Of a stretch of 64,000 nt of DNA, positions 47,281 through 58,589 are shown piece after piece. Numbering within the stretch: position 1 is the first letter of the stretch; the number at the start of each line of letters is the position of its first letter. Under the pieces are notes generated by a model. It did not search any database. It saw only the letters and a list, made by a program, of their open reading frames with translations, and was not told where the DNA came from. The position numbers were made by a program, and so were the translations under genes. Source of the DNA: Gnetum montanum (lineage: Eukaryota; Streptophyta; Gnetopsida; Gnetales; Gnetaceae); contig MNCI01035075.1 of NCBI GenBank assembly GCA_015680685.1, forward strand, positions 47,377-111,376. The letters are read 5' to 3'.

Positions 47281-47930
47281 NNNNNNNNNNNNNNNNNNNN
47301 NNNNNNNNNNNNNNNNNNNNNNNNNNNNNNNNNNNNNNNNNNNNNNNNNNNNNNNNNNNNNNNNNNNNNNNNNNNNNNNNNNNNNNNNNNNNNNNNNNNN
47401 NNNNNNNNNNNNNNNNNNNNNNNNNNNNNNNNNNNNNNNNNNNNNNNNNNNNNNNNNNNNNNNNNNNNNNNNNNNNNNNNNNNNNNNNNNNNNNNNNNNN
47501 NNNNNNNNNNNNNNNNNNNNNNNNNNNNNNNNNNNNNNNNNNNNNNNNNNNNNNNNNNNNNNNNNNNNNNNNNNNNNNNNNNNNNNNNNNNNNNNNNNNN
47601 NNNNNNNNNNNNNNNNNNNNNNNNNNNNNNNNNNNNNNNNNNNNNNNNNNNNNNNNNNNNNNNNNNNNNNNNNNNNNNNNNNNNNNNNNNNNNNNNNNNN
47701 NNNNNNNNNNNNNNNNNNNNNNNNNNNNNNNNNNNNNNNNNNNNNNNNNNNNNNNNNNNNNNNNNNNNNNNNNNNNNNNNNNNNNNNNNNNNNNNNNNNN
47801 NNNNNNNNNNNNNNNNNNNNNNNNNNNNNNNNNNNNNNNNNNNNNNNNNNNNNNNNNNNNNNNNNNNNNNNNNNNNNNNNNNNNNNNNNNNNNNNNNNNN
47901 NNNNNNNNNNNNNNNNNNNNNNNNNNNNNN
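47281..47930. other. Sequence gap (650 N)
   Basis: Run of N inside element G where most of integrase should lie. The N run is shorter than the missing integrase plus tail (about 1.2 kb), so the size may be nominal or the copy deleted. Confidence 0.99.
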
Positions 47931-49500
47931 AATGATTATTCTCCTACTTGTGTATTGACCACCACAATATTTCTCATGTGTATCTTAGAAAATTATGAGT
48001 TAATCTTCATGAGGTATGTACCATTACACTAAGCCATTTGCATAGATTTTATACAGGTTTCCCTCTATCTCCATGTAGTGTTTGACTTGGTAAATAAAGT
48101 GTTTATTTTTCTTCCTATTCCATTTAGTAGGAACATCTTTTATGAGTAAATATGAGAGAAAATATATGTACCATGGTTTGGCTACTTCTATTATGGCCAT
48201 TATTACTTTTGCAAAAAGGATCTCATTGGGAAAGTGGTTAGAAAGAGGCTCTTCATCAGCCTTATTTTCCCATCTTAACTAAGACAAATGGTCTACAATA
48301 GCATTCTTAGTGTCCTTTACGTTAATCATGTTAAGATCAAATTTTTACAAGATCACCAGCTAGCATATGCTACGAGGACTAACTATTGGCTCATTCATGA
48401 GGAAGTGTAATGCATTGTGATCTATATGCATAAAGACTAGGTATTCAAGTACATACTACCTAAATTTTTCTAATGCATATACAACTACAATTAGTTCCTT
48501 CTCTATTATGGTGGAGTTTAACTATGCATCTATAGTACTTCGACTTGCATAATCAATATAGTATGGACATTTCTAATCATCCAATTATGTAAACATAGTT
48601 TTCAAAGTAAATTTTTATGCATCTATCATGATCTAGAATGATTTAAACCAATCGAGAGCTTGTAGGATTATAGTTTCTATGGTCTTTTGCTTTAAAAGTT
48701 GGAATGCATGCTCATATTTCTTAGTCTATTCAAATGATGCATGAGCTCTACCAGTGGTTTGGTAATCTTGGAGGAATTCTCAGTAAATTTCTTGTAGTAG
48801 CCTATGTTTCTAAGGAATGATTAGAGGTCTTTCATTATTTATGGTTGTTATGTTATTTCTTAGATTACTATTATCTTCTCTAGATCCACTTTAGTTTCTT
48901 TCCCTAAAATCCATTGCCCTAATATAATGCTCTCATAGATCATCAAATGGCTCTTTTGCCAATTGAGCTTGAGATTTCTCTTCATATATTGTTTCAACAC
49001 CTCCTCTAGCTAGTTAAGTGCTTGCTCAAAATATGATCCATAGGTGGAGAAGACATCCATTAAGACCTCCATACCACCACCAGTCTATTGTTAAAATATG
49101 TTAAGGACAAGGCATTGGAAAATTGTAGGTGCATTGCATAGGTCAAAGGGCATCTTCTTAGATGCAAAAGTCCCCTAAAGACATGTGAATATCATCTTAA
49201 CCTAAAATTTTGGGCCATTTTAATTTGATTATAGACACTATAGATATTTAGGAAGTTGTAATATTCATGGCTTGCAATAGTATCCAACACTTGGTTCACA
49301 AATGGTAACAGAAAATGATCCTTGAAAGTTTTCATGTTGAATAGCCTAAAGTTAATGCACATTTTCCACTGTCAATCTTTCTAAGATACAATAATGAGTG
49401 TGCTCACCCACTCATTATCTACTATGGGATAGATGAATCTAACTTTCAAGAGCCTTTCCACCTCCCTCTTTACTACTTACTTCAATTTAGGATTCAATAT
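47931..49500 (-). pseudogene. pol: RT, RNase H and start of integrase of element G
   Basis: On minus: RT with the catalytic box LMDVFSTYG (about 49060), where the second Asp is Val; LNLKLNWQKSHLM-type sequence (about 48960), with CAA where B and I have TAG; and FSKITKPLVEL (about 48760). RNase H has YLVFMHIDHNALHFLMNEP (about 48400-48450) and NAIVDHLS (about 48280). Then come HYMEIEGNLYKICANGLV and the GGQYTSRRI start of the integrase zinc region (about 48080-47940), cut by the gap. Stops and frameshifts throughout. Confidence 0.82.
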
Positions 49501-50305
49501 CCTTTGCAGTTGTTGCGTGGGCATAATGGTAGAGTTCATATATATTCTATGCTAACATATGCATGTATCAATACCTATAATTTTATCATATGACCAAGAA
49601 AACACTATTGGCCAATTTTTCATCACTTTCAGCAAGTTCTATTTTTGTTTCTTTATAAGCTAGGTATTAATGATTACTAGTTTACCATTTTTCAAAAGTA
49701 CATACTCAAGGAATTTTTGTAATATTTTTAGCACCAAGGGATCTAGTTCAAAAAATTTAAAAATTTTTAACTCTTCTTAATTTGTTTCTACTTTCTTCTT
49801 TAGTTATGCATCTAAGAGTTGGTATTTGAGGTACTCCATTTCATTCATTTTATCAATGTAGGTACTAGTAAGGACTTTTGTCAATTCCATGTATATTATG
49901 GAGTCAGAGAAATCAGCTAATATTAACCACTATGTGTCTTCCTGTTTTTTGATTGTTATGTATACAAACCTTTAGACATTGGCTAGTTTGGCATGTGAAC
50001 TACATGCTATGGTTATTCTACTTTTTATTACCTAGATTTTCTGCATGCAGTCGCATCCTATGTCACTATACATGATGTATGGAACTTCTTCTTCTTTAGT
50101 TTTTTCATGTTTATTCTCCTTTAAAGTCTTCAAGCATAGATATCTTATTCCCACCTTAGCATTGATTGTGCTTAGCTAAGCTCTCCCCATGATAATAGGA
50201 AATTCCCCCTTGTAATTATCCACATGAATCACTAGGAAATCTATAAGATATGATTAATTACTAATGATGATTAGAAGATCTTCTACCAATTCTAAGAGAA
50301 TAGTG
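49501..50305 (-). pseudogene. Protease end and linker of element G
   Basis: On minus: EFPIIMGRA, stop, LSTINAKVGIRYL (about 50200-50140), matching the protease C-terminal strand of I, B and F. Then VPYIMYSDIGCDCMQKI, the ATT-EDTQWL-like linker (about 49930) and KNGKLVIINT (about 49690) leading into RT. The active-site part of protease falls in or beside the duplicated segment 50306-50664 and is not readable with confidence. Confidence 0.65.
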
Positions 50306-50664
50306 NACCACCTACTACATCTATGCAAAACAAAATCCATATACAACTTTAGCAGTGAAGTGTCACTAGGGTTATATAAATGGATGACAACTCAAGTGGG
50401 TCTAAGTATAAGCCTCAAAAAAATACCATTCTTTTGGCCAACCAATTCATCAAAATCATCATAGGCATCCATGGCTACAGACTATATGCAAATCACATTT
50501 TGTAACATAAGCTAAGCTACCTTNATTGGTTGGCCAAAAGAATGGTATTTTTTTGAGGCTTATACTTAGACCCACTTGAGTTGTCATCCATTTATATAAC
50601 CCTAGTGACACTTCACTGCTAAAGTTGTATATGGATTTTGTTTTGCATAGATGTAGTAGGTGGT
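50306..50664. other. Inverted duplication bounded by single N bases (probable assembly artefact)
   Basis: 50307-50446 (140 bp) is the reverse complement of 50525-50664, with no difference that I can see. N bases stand at 50306 and 50524, each at the left edge of an arm. In a region where paralogues differ by 10 percent or more, a perfect inverted copy is best explained by gap filling. Confidence 0.8.
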
Positions 50665-52975
50665 AAAGGATTCGAGGCATGTAGTTGAAAGCATTGCAAA
50701 GGATAAGAAGCATATGTAGAAGGATATTTAGCATGTGAAGTAGTAGGTTTATGATACTTTAGAGAAGAATAGTAGTGAGTAGAAACATAGGTGGTAGAGC
50801 TACTAAATGATAGAAGTTAATAAACTTAATATCCATAAGGATCAAGGTACCTATAGGGATATTGCTACCTTGGTGATGGCATCCCCATGACCATGATTTT
50901 TGACACTATTGATAGTATTCCTAAGATTGAGGTGGATCTCCACTTGGATAATACTATTGAAGGTGATAGCGATTCCTATAGTTGGCATGAGAATAAGGTA
51001 ACCTCCTTAGGACTTGCTTTTTAATGAACTTTGGATTTAATGCATAACCCCGAAATTCCTACAAGTATGACATTATTGAATAAAAACCTTTCAGATGTTC
51101 ATATTGGCAAATGTTACAACCATCATGATTTGACTCGGATTCTTCAACCTTCTCCATTGCAACTACTTTCCCTTTATGCTGGTAGTAGTCCTTATATCTC
51201 CTTTCTTTCTTTTGTCTTTATTCTTAGCTCTTTGTTGTGCTATTTTTCCTCCATAATCTTTAGTGTTTTTTCAATTTTTTTATTAATAGAATCCCACATT
51301 TTATATATGATTAAATAATTTTTAAATGGATAAGGTCTTTCTTTGCACTACCTCCTCTAATGATGCTACTTCATTAGGTTTATAGAGACATACCTTCTTC
51401 TTGTGGATCAAGAGGTCCCTATTGTACTCCTCTATACTTTCTCTCTTCTTTAGTTCATCTTCCTTTTTAGTCATTTGATTAATCAATCTTTATATCATAT
51501 GGACTCTTAGTTTAGATAATCTCCCTTAGGAAAAGATCCCAAGAGTCTCTCGTCTTTCTACATAGTCCATCTATGATGTGACGTTGATGCTCCCTTTGAA
51601 AAAACCCATGGCCTAGGCATCTAAGAAGAAAAAATAATATTAGTCCAATGATATATTAAGGGAATTATAGTTACCTTGTCTCTATCCTTAAATTTATTTT
51701 CTTAAATTGAACACACTGGACCATGTCTGATATTTGTCATTGAATAATTACAACATCATACTCCACCTCCTGATAGATTCTAGTTCTAAGGACCAATACC
51801 AACTTTCAATTTCTTTGATGAGTATCCTTAGGAAAAGTTTCAAATTGTTTTATTCATTCTCAATATTCTGGAAGATACAAGCATTATCGAAGACTTTTAG
51901 ATGATGTTGCGACTTCATATTATATTCTTCCTCAAACTTTGGGATTTTGTTCATATCTAACCTTTTAATACTGCTATCTCTTTGATTCCTAATAAGGATA
52001 CAAACTACCTTCTATATGTTTATCATGCTTTTCATGACAAGTAATAGTTCATCATGATCATCCTTGGTCATGGTTTTCATCATAATCATATCTTCCTTGA
52101 CATTGCTTGCTTTGCTTCCTTTCCTGATGGTGCCCATTTCTTTGTTCACATGTAGTTTCCTTCCTACCATTACTACACTAGTCCCTCTTATCATCTATAG
52201 CTTGCCTACAACCATTTTTCTTCCTATCTTAGTCATGTTCATCTTTATCAAAGCTTGAGTATGAGGATGAAAAACTAGGAGAGTTATGCCGACTTGCTCT
52301 TCTCCTATGACCCCCTTTAGTTTTCTCTTATTTGCTTGCTAAGAGATCTTAGCCTTAAGGTTTTCCTTATTCTTGCCTTACCTTGGTTGCTTACCAAGGC
52401 TGAATGTAATCAAGGATGGGTCAAGTCATCTTTGTTTAGAAGTGCAGGATTCTAGCATTAAGATCTACTCAATTGATAATCAATATTCTTCTTCTTGGAT
52501 TATGACATTAGATGAATGGGAGCCCCATTTAGTTTATAAGCCTCATAGCAAGCCTCCATGAATTGAACCATACATAATTGAAACTTCATGGGTTTGTAAT
52601 CTCTATAGATTTCATCAAATACATTATATTCTGGGGTTGCTACTTCAAGCCCTAGTCTCATCAATGCTACCATAAGCATTGATTACATTGATTGATCCAA
52701 TGACAATATGATCTATTTATCTTGGTGAAATATGAAGGTAAATTTTGGATGGTAAGAATCTGGATATTTGTAGATTAGTTTGACTTACTTAGCACGTCAT
52801 CTGTAGTTTTTGTATTTCTATCATGTCCTTTAGTTATATTGTTTACAGGTGGGGAATCTATCCTACAAGAAGAAGATATTGTTAATTTATAGATATGCCT
52901 TAGAATAAAATATTATTATTTCTAACAAATGATAAATCATGTTAAGTTCTAATAGCAATTCTTGAATGATCCTAG
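50665..52975 (-). pseudogene. gag: gag of element G
   Basis: On minus: the N-terminal domain with YHPKFTFIFHQDK (about 52750), as in B, D and F; a basic linker; the core from DDHDELLLVMKSMINI through LDMNKIPKFEEEY, ESIRRWSMML and RVFNLRK-like sequence (about 52060-51700); GRLSKLRVH and EEDELKKRESIEEYNRD (about 51530-51430). The zinc knuckle at about 51120-51080 reads CNICQYEHLKGFYS: Cys, Cys and His are kept, the last Cys is Tyr. A Tyr/Gln/Gly-rich tail continues to the duplicated segment. Many stops. Confidence 0.78.
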
Positions 52976-52998
52976 TTATCTAAAATACTAGCACCAGG

Positions 52999-53016
52999 TC
53001 CCTAGTAATGGTATTA
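52999..53016 (-). promoter_or_regulatory. Primer-binding site of element G (tRNA-Asp)
   Basis: The minus strand reads TAATACCATTACTAGGGA, one base after the LTR. Eight differences from the tRNA-Asp complement, all C-to-T or G-to-A. Position next to the LTR end supports the call. Confidence 0.7.
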
Positions 53017-53017
53017 A

Positions 53018-53863
53018 TGATGAGCAATAGAGTAGATCCTATGCCCAACCATATGAATCACAAGTGTTCATTCATGATCTAGTTGAATTCCATGGACTTA
53101 GGACTAGATGGATATCTTAAATATCTAAGTGATAGATGCTAATCATTATCTTCCTAATCGTACTTATGTTGGTTCACTTAGTATGATTAAGCATGATTGA
53201 GACAGATGATGGTTGTTTATTGTTATTAAAATATTTAAGAGATTAAAGTATTAAAATAGTAAACTAATTATTCTAAATGTAGATAAATAATCTAAACTAG
53301 CCTAAGTATAGAGCATCCATTTCCAACCTTATACACATATCTTGAACATATACTAACGTTGCTAGATTACAGAGTGTTCACTAATGGATGTACCAAGTAT
53401 TCATTACTAGGATTACCTAATGCTAGTAGTTTATACTTGAATTGGTCATGCTTATGCATGATTATTTAAGAGCTAAATAATAAATTTGTCAACTAATAGC
53501 TTGGGAAAGTAAATAAACATTAATAGTAAAGTGCAAGAAAGTAAATCAAATTGCTAGTCCAAGTACAACAATGGAGGTAACAATCTAGATTTTATTGTTG
53601 TCATGCACATATGTCTAGGTACATAATACACTCAAATAAAAAATTGTACAACTTATTTAATCCATACTGTGGGCACTTAGAGAAGAAAATTATAACTTCA
53701 ATGGTATGAAATTGCAAGATTCTAGTTAAGAAAATGATCAAACAGTGTCATAAATGTAGTGAGTGCACACAATTATATAGGCAAAGACAAAGACTACATT
53801 AACATACATGCATTAACACATATTTATCGATATGATTGACCAATTTATTTCTCATATAATGAG
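53018..53863 (-). repeat. 5' LTR of element G, U3 truncated
   Basis: Minus-strand end GCTCATCA at 53018. R/U5 resembles the A/C/F type. A TATATAA-type box is on minus at 53773-53779. Only about 85 bp remain upstream of it before the LTR of H begins at 53864, so the start of U3 is separated or lost. Confidence 0.72.
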
Positions 53864-54579
53864 TGATAAAGGTACTGCTACACTCAACCATATGAATCAC
53901 AAAGCATTCACACATGATCCAGTCAGATTCTGTGGACTCTATGTCTTCCAGCACACTAGTTGTCTAGGAGGTGAACCTCATCCTAATGGTCATTCATTAT
54001 CTTCTCAATTACACTTGTGATGTACAAAGGTATGGTTAAGTGTAATTAAGGCATATGATTTTTATTGTTTTATGTTTTATGTTTCTTGGCACTTAAATAG
54101 AGAGATGAAGTATTTTAACAACTAATCTAATTTAACTACTTAACTAGCCTCTAACTAATCCTAACATAAGCATCTAGTCCCACTTTCTATACACATCCTA
54201 ATGAGACGCGACATGCACTGTGCCGCGATATCGCATCNGTACACACTTGTGTGGTTTAGGTACAACAGTGCTTGAATAAAGATCTATACACTTTCTAACT
54301 CCTGTTGCAAGCACTTAGAGAAATATTCTAACTTTTAAATGGAGAAACTATAAGATCTCTACTATTACTATGACTTTTATATCTCATAAACATGGCTATG
54401 AGCTTGTATTTATAGTTTTTATTATAGGAATATGTTGACGAGGCCCCATAGACCTAGCAAACACTATGTCGACATAGCCCCATCAGCCCCATCAACAAAG
54501 GCCCATCAATGTGACCCTATNTCCATCAACAAGGTTGCATCAATGATGATCCATCGATGTAACACTTTGATACTCATCA
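53864..54579 (-). repeat. 3' LTR of element H (B family), internally damaged
   Basis: Minus start TGATGAGTATCAAAGTG at 54579, preceded by the tract TTGTGGGGATA (54580 up). U3 has CCCCATCA-type units as in B. A TATAAATA box is on minus at 54407-54414. It is only 716 bp against 964-995 bp in B: an N at 54238, preceded by a foreign-looking CpG-rich 35-bp segment (54203-54237), marks a lost part. Another N lies at 54521. Confidence 0.8.
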
Positions 54580-54639
54580 TATCCCCACAACTAAATGAAA
54601 ACTTGCCCTTGAGTTCCTTTACAAAATTGAAAAGGTATG

Positions 54640-55741
54640 GAATTATTGACTACCTCTTGACATAACAAACTAATTTGACAAAAACTAAGTGCCTGAGTGT
54701 ACAAACCAAAAAATTACAAAAATTGTGGTGTTCATGACACAAAATTCAACACCATGATGTGACTACAAAAAATTAGGCAGCACATCCTCTAATGGCATTA
54801 AGATAGTGGAGAAGATTAGATAGTCCCAAGAGGGTGAGGCTCCTGAGGTTCTAAAGGACCTTCACCAACTTCAAGCACATGCGGTGGCTAAGGCGGCTAT
54901 GGCTATCTTGTTGCAATTGCAACCTCTAGTGGAAGGCAAATGGCATCTAGTAATGCCTTCATCTTCTCCTCCTTACTTTGGGAATCATTTACAGTCCATG
55001 TGGTATCACCAATGTGGACCAAAATGAGGACATCCATGAATAAGGCATTACTAGGAACATCTCCTTTACATTAACAAATCAAGCAATAGACTATTTGTGC
55101 TCGACATCAAACATCCTTACTACATTCTGTAGCTCCTTGTAGTTATTCATTCTTCTGGCTAGGTTCTTGACGATAGATCTTTGATCAATGTATCTGCCCG
55201 TGAGAACTTTGAGCTTAGCATTTGCCACAGCAAGCTTTTGCTTGGTGTCTTTGTGATGCTTGAACATGGCCTCATACAACAAGTATGACCTAGCCACCTA
55301 TTTCTCTAGTTCTGATCATGGCTATTTGGTAATTAACATGGCTAGATTTTCATATTAGAGATGGACAAGCTCCATGTATTCCATCATCTCCTAAATATAC
55401 AACTCCTTCATGTGGATTTTTGCCTTCTTATAGGCATCTATCTCATCAACAATAGGTTCTCAAAATTCTCTTCCTTACTAAAGTTGTTGAACAACTTCAT
55501 TCACTTTCACCTTCACTAATTAGATGTGTTTTCCACTCACTTCTTTTTGTAGATCTACCTATTCTTTGTAATGATCTTTAGCTCTCTCAAATTTGAGAGC
55601 CTCTGATTTCTAGGTGGCTACCTCAATCATAGTTTTCTATTGAAGGGCATAGACCTCCTCCATGAAGAGGTTTATATTTTCTACTACCAATCTCCTCAAT
55701 TCTATGTTTTCTCTAGCTAATTGCTCTTGCTATTGAAAGAT
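54640..55741 (-). pseudogene. ORF2 of element H, C-terminal part
   Basis: On minus from 55741: ENIELRRLVVENINLFMEEV, ALKFERAKDHYKE, stop, VDLQKEVSGKHI, then ARSYLLYEAMFKHHKDTKQK (open at 55297-55091) and AKLKVLTGRYIDQRSIVKNL, all aligned with B 18115-18730. The C-terminal signature is decayed to LILVHIGDTTWTVND (about 55030-54985). TAG codons after YKE and after SELEK are at the same positions as in B. Its N-terminal half is beyond element I. Confidence 0.72.
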
Positions 55742-56650
55742 TGATAAGCGGTGAGGTACCCCTACTCTCACCCATACGAATACGAACGTTTCACGCATGA
55801 TCCGGTCGAATTCCAAGGACTAAGTGCTTATGCCCCCTTGTGGAACAAGGACGAGTTAGTTGATCATTGTCTTCCCAAGCTTACCTATATGTCATGATTG
55901 TATGGTTAAGTAAGCTTAAGGCATATGATTTTTATAGTTTTTATGTTTTTATGTTCTATGCTAGTAGGGAAGGAGAGAGATAACTAAGTGACCAATTTAT
56001 CTTAACTACTCATTAACTAAGTTCTAACTAATCCTAACACTAGCATCCGTTCTCACTTGGTGTACACATCCTAAACCAATGCAACACTACTAGGATTACC
56101 AAATGCTAATTGTTACTAGGTTACCAAGTGTTACACACATGCTCAAAGTGATCATACTGAGTGTAATTTAATGATTTACTTAATTGATCAAAATGAATTG
56201 CTACGCTAATAACATAAATGTAAGTGCATAAAATAAAATAAAATAAAATAAATGCATAAGAAAATAAAATAAAAGAAATGCATAAGAAAAAAAATCTCAA
56301 GTGTTGCAAGGATGAATCGAAGAGCTCATCTTTATTACCATACACTAAGTGTGCTTAGGTACACAATGCTCAAATAAAGATTCATCCACATGTAGACCTC
56401 CTACTGCAGGCACTTGGAAAATACTCTAATAGACTATAAGAGTTTTGCTACTTGACTCCTAAAAGACTTCTCCCAATTATGTGCCTGGGCACTGTAATTA
56501 TATGCGTGGGAGCAACTGCTCTAATAATTAGAGTAACCACTCTAATAATCAGAATAAACTGCTAGAGTAATTGCTTTAATAATTAGAATAAACTATTATA
56601 GTAACTACTTTAATAATTAGAATAAACCGCTAGAGTAACCGCTCTCATCA
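55742..56650 (-). repeat. 3' LTR of element I (E family)
   Basis: Minus start TGATGAGAGCGG at 56650, end at 55742 (TGATAAG on plus). U3 has about four degenerate copies of the ATTAGAG palindrome (56517-56645). TATAATTA-type box on minus near 56507. AAAAT microsatellite at 56229-56290. It pairs in sequence with the LTR of E at 1-614. Confidence 0.88.
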
Positions 56651-56668
56651 TACCCCCATGACTGAATC
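56651..56668 (-). promoter_or_regulatory. Polypurine tract of element I
   Basis: The minus strand reads AGTCATGGGGGTA up to 56651, directly before the LTR; same core as in B. Confidence 0.82.
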
Positions 56669-57025
56669 AAAACTCGTCTTCGAGTTCCTTATAAAATATT
56701 TGGAAGGTATGGGATTATTGACTAATTGACAACTGACGGTAGAATGGGATGATAGACTCAACATGCCCAGTGATGGATCAATAAGCATATTACAACATTG
56801 TAGTGAACACTCATACATAAATGACATCCAAGCCTTTATTTGGCAGCTTGTAGAGAAAGAGAGAGAAAGAAAATGAAGCATGTTGCCGCTAATGCTAAGA
56901 TTGCACCTTATGTTATTTATCCATAGCCATGCCACTAGACTTGCTCCTTTCGTAAATGCTTCAGTTCTGGTCCATCCTAAGTGCTTCCTCCAAGCCTAGT
57001 CCATTGTTTGTATGATTGTCATCTG
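56669..57025 (-). other. Short exon-like segment in place of ORF2 in element I
   Basis: The acceptor GTGTGCAG (57030-57023) is followed by ATG at 57022, at the place where ORF2 starts in B and C. The frame soon meets a TAG (after QTMD) and the sequence has no similarity to ORF2. It runs into the common 3' untranslated block (TTATAAGGAACTC) before the polypurine tract. An overlapping frame of 95 codons (56648-56935) reads mostly through untranslated sequence and is not credible as a gene. Confidence 0.45.
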
Positions 57026-58560
57026 CACACACAACATAGTCACAAATGAGCAAGGATAGATAAACCACAAAGCAGTTGATACCTTGCCTCGATATGAAGC
57101 GCATTGGCTGAGTTGTGGTTATGGTAGAAACTGGTTCAGAGATTTATCACAGGTGACTACCTAAGGTGTAGGGGTTAGGTGGATAGTAAAATGGAGAAAA
57201 TTGAAAAACTTGTGCTAGATCCCCCATGACTAAGAGTGAACCTTTGGTAGCAATAAGATGGAAAAATATGAGGACCAAGAAAGATGGGAAAAAATAACAA
57301 TGGTAACACCAATAAAATAGATGTCATGGATGGGGTTGAAAAAAGAGATGATTAATTGCAGGAAATGTTTAAGAAAAAGAACTTAACAATTGCACCAAAA
57401 AGGAATGCTAGTGGGTCCTTCCCAAAGCAGGCTCATGCCTTTTATGCCCTAACAAACCCACAAACCAAAGAGTCTGTAGGCTCTAGGAATGTCATTTGGA
57501 AGCAAGAGTTAAAAACTTACCCCACAAGAATTCACCAAAGAAAAATAATGCATCAACCTAGAACGGACTAATGATAAAATCGGCAATGAGGTGAAAAATG
57601 GGAAGAAAGATGGAGAGGAGAGAATGGAATGGAATCCCAAGAACAAGGTATTGTAAAGTCCCTTGTGTATTTTATGGTTAATGTAACTGAGTAGAACTCA
57701 TCCAAAATCCAAACTCAAACAAACCACATCTAGTGACCTCGCATCAACACACTTGACCAATCCATCCACTTGAAGCAACAAGAATTCTTCCACAAAAAGT
57801 CACCATGATTCCGAGGAGAGTGAGATGGAGAAGCAGGAAGCGAGAAAGGACCTTAGTTAGAGGAAACCTTCACGCATGGGTAACATGTCTTTCTAGTTCC
57901 ATAACTAGTGCTTATAGCCCATATTGCTTTATTATGTCTAAGGGGTGTGCTTTGAATTCTCATTCTCCCTCTCTCTCTCTTTTTATTACATGAGAACCAC
58001 ACCATGCAAAGACTTATTTTTATTCACTCAATTGTTTGATGTTTGATTGATGGAAAAATGGTAGAAAATCCAAGAAAAAGAATTCAAGCACCCAAGAGAA
58101 TGGCCAGCTCAAATGCCTTGAATCCCCTTGAAGTCACATCCTTTTCATCCTTTGAGTCTTTCCTTGGTTTGCAAAGTACCCAACCACCAATTCATTAAAA
58201 AGTTTACTTTAAAAAAAGGGACAATACAGGTCCAAGCCAAAGGAGATCATAGAGTTGTATGGATGAGTGGATAGCATGGACTCATTGGCTATTTTACCAA
58301 AAGAACCATACATTAATATCAGCATCATAATTCAAAGGTAAAAACCAAACATTAGCAATCAATATGATATAATTCAATCCACCCTCATGAGCACTTATTA
58401 GATGATGAATAAAAGTAAATCAAGCAAACAAAGAAACAATAAAAATATGAACAATGGTGTAAAACAAAAATAAGAAAATTTGGAAAAATGTGTAAAACAA
58501 AAATTCAAAAAGAACTAAGGGCCTAGAATGGTTAGCATAGGTGGCCATCTCTCCCACAAC
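57026..58560 (-). other. Conserved non-coding spacer of element I
   Basis: Spacer between integrase and the 3' end. One AGAAAGACATGTTACCCATG motif (57876-57897 on plus as complement), a GGGAAGGACCCACT block (57408-57425) and GCTACCAAAGGTTCAC (57237-57251), the counterpart of the splice donor region of B. No TATA box with a palindromic module is seen, in contrast to A and B. Confidence 0.6.
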
Positions 58561-58589
58561 TGAGTTGGAAGGAGGAGATCTAAAATAGT

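Larger units (their letters stand above)
46100..53863 (-). mobile_element. Element G: Athila-like gag-pol retrotransposon, minus strand, 3'-truncated
   Basis: Order on minus: 5' LTR (53863-53018), tRNA-Asp primer site, gag, protease, RT, RNase H, start of integrase, 650-base gap, spacer. Its U3 is cut by element H at 53863. No ORF2, polypurine tract or 3' LTR is seen on the low-coordinate side. An assembly duplication disturbs 50306-50664. The most decayed primer site in the window suggests it is old. Confidence 0.75.
53864..55741 (-). mobile_element. Element H: 3' end of a B-family retrotransposon, minus strand
   Basis: 3' LTR (54579-53864), polypurine tract, and the C-terminal part of ORF2, cut at 55741 by element I. 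The remainder should lie beyond element I, outside the window. The 5 bp before its LTR on plus, ATGAG (53859-53863), would be its target duplication. Confidence 0.78.

Noticed and set aside
47183-47935. 250-codon open frame
   Set aside because: It is almost entirely the 650-N gap.
56648-56935. 95-codon minus-strand open frame in element I
   Set aside because: Its second half translates the conserved 3' untranslated block and polypurine tract.
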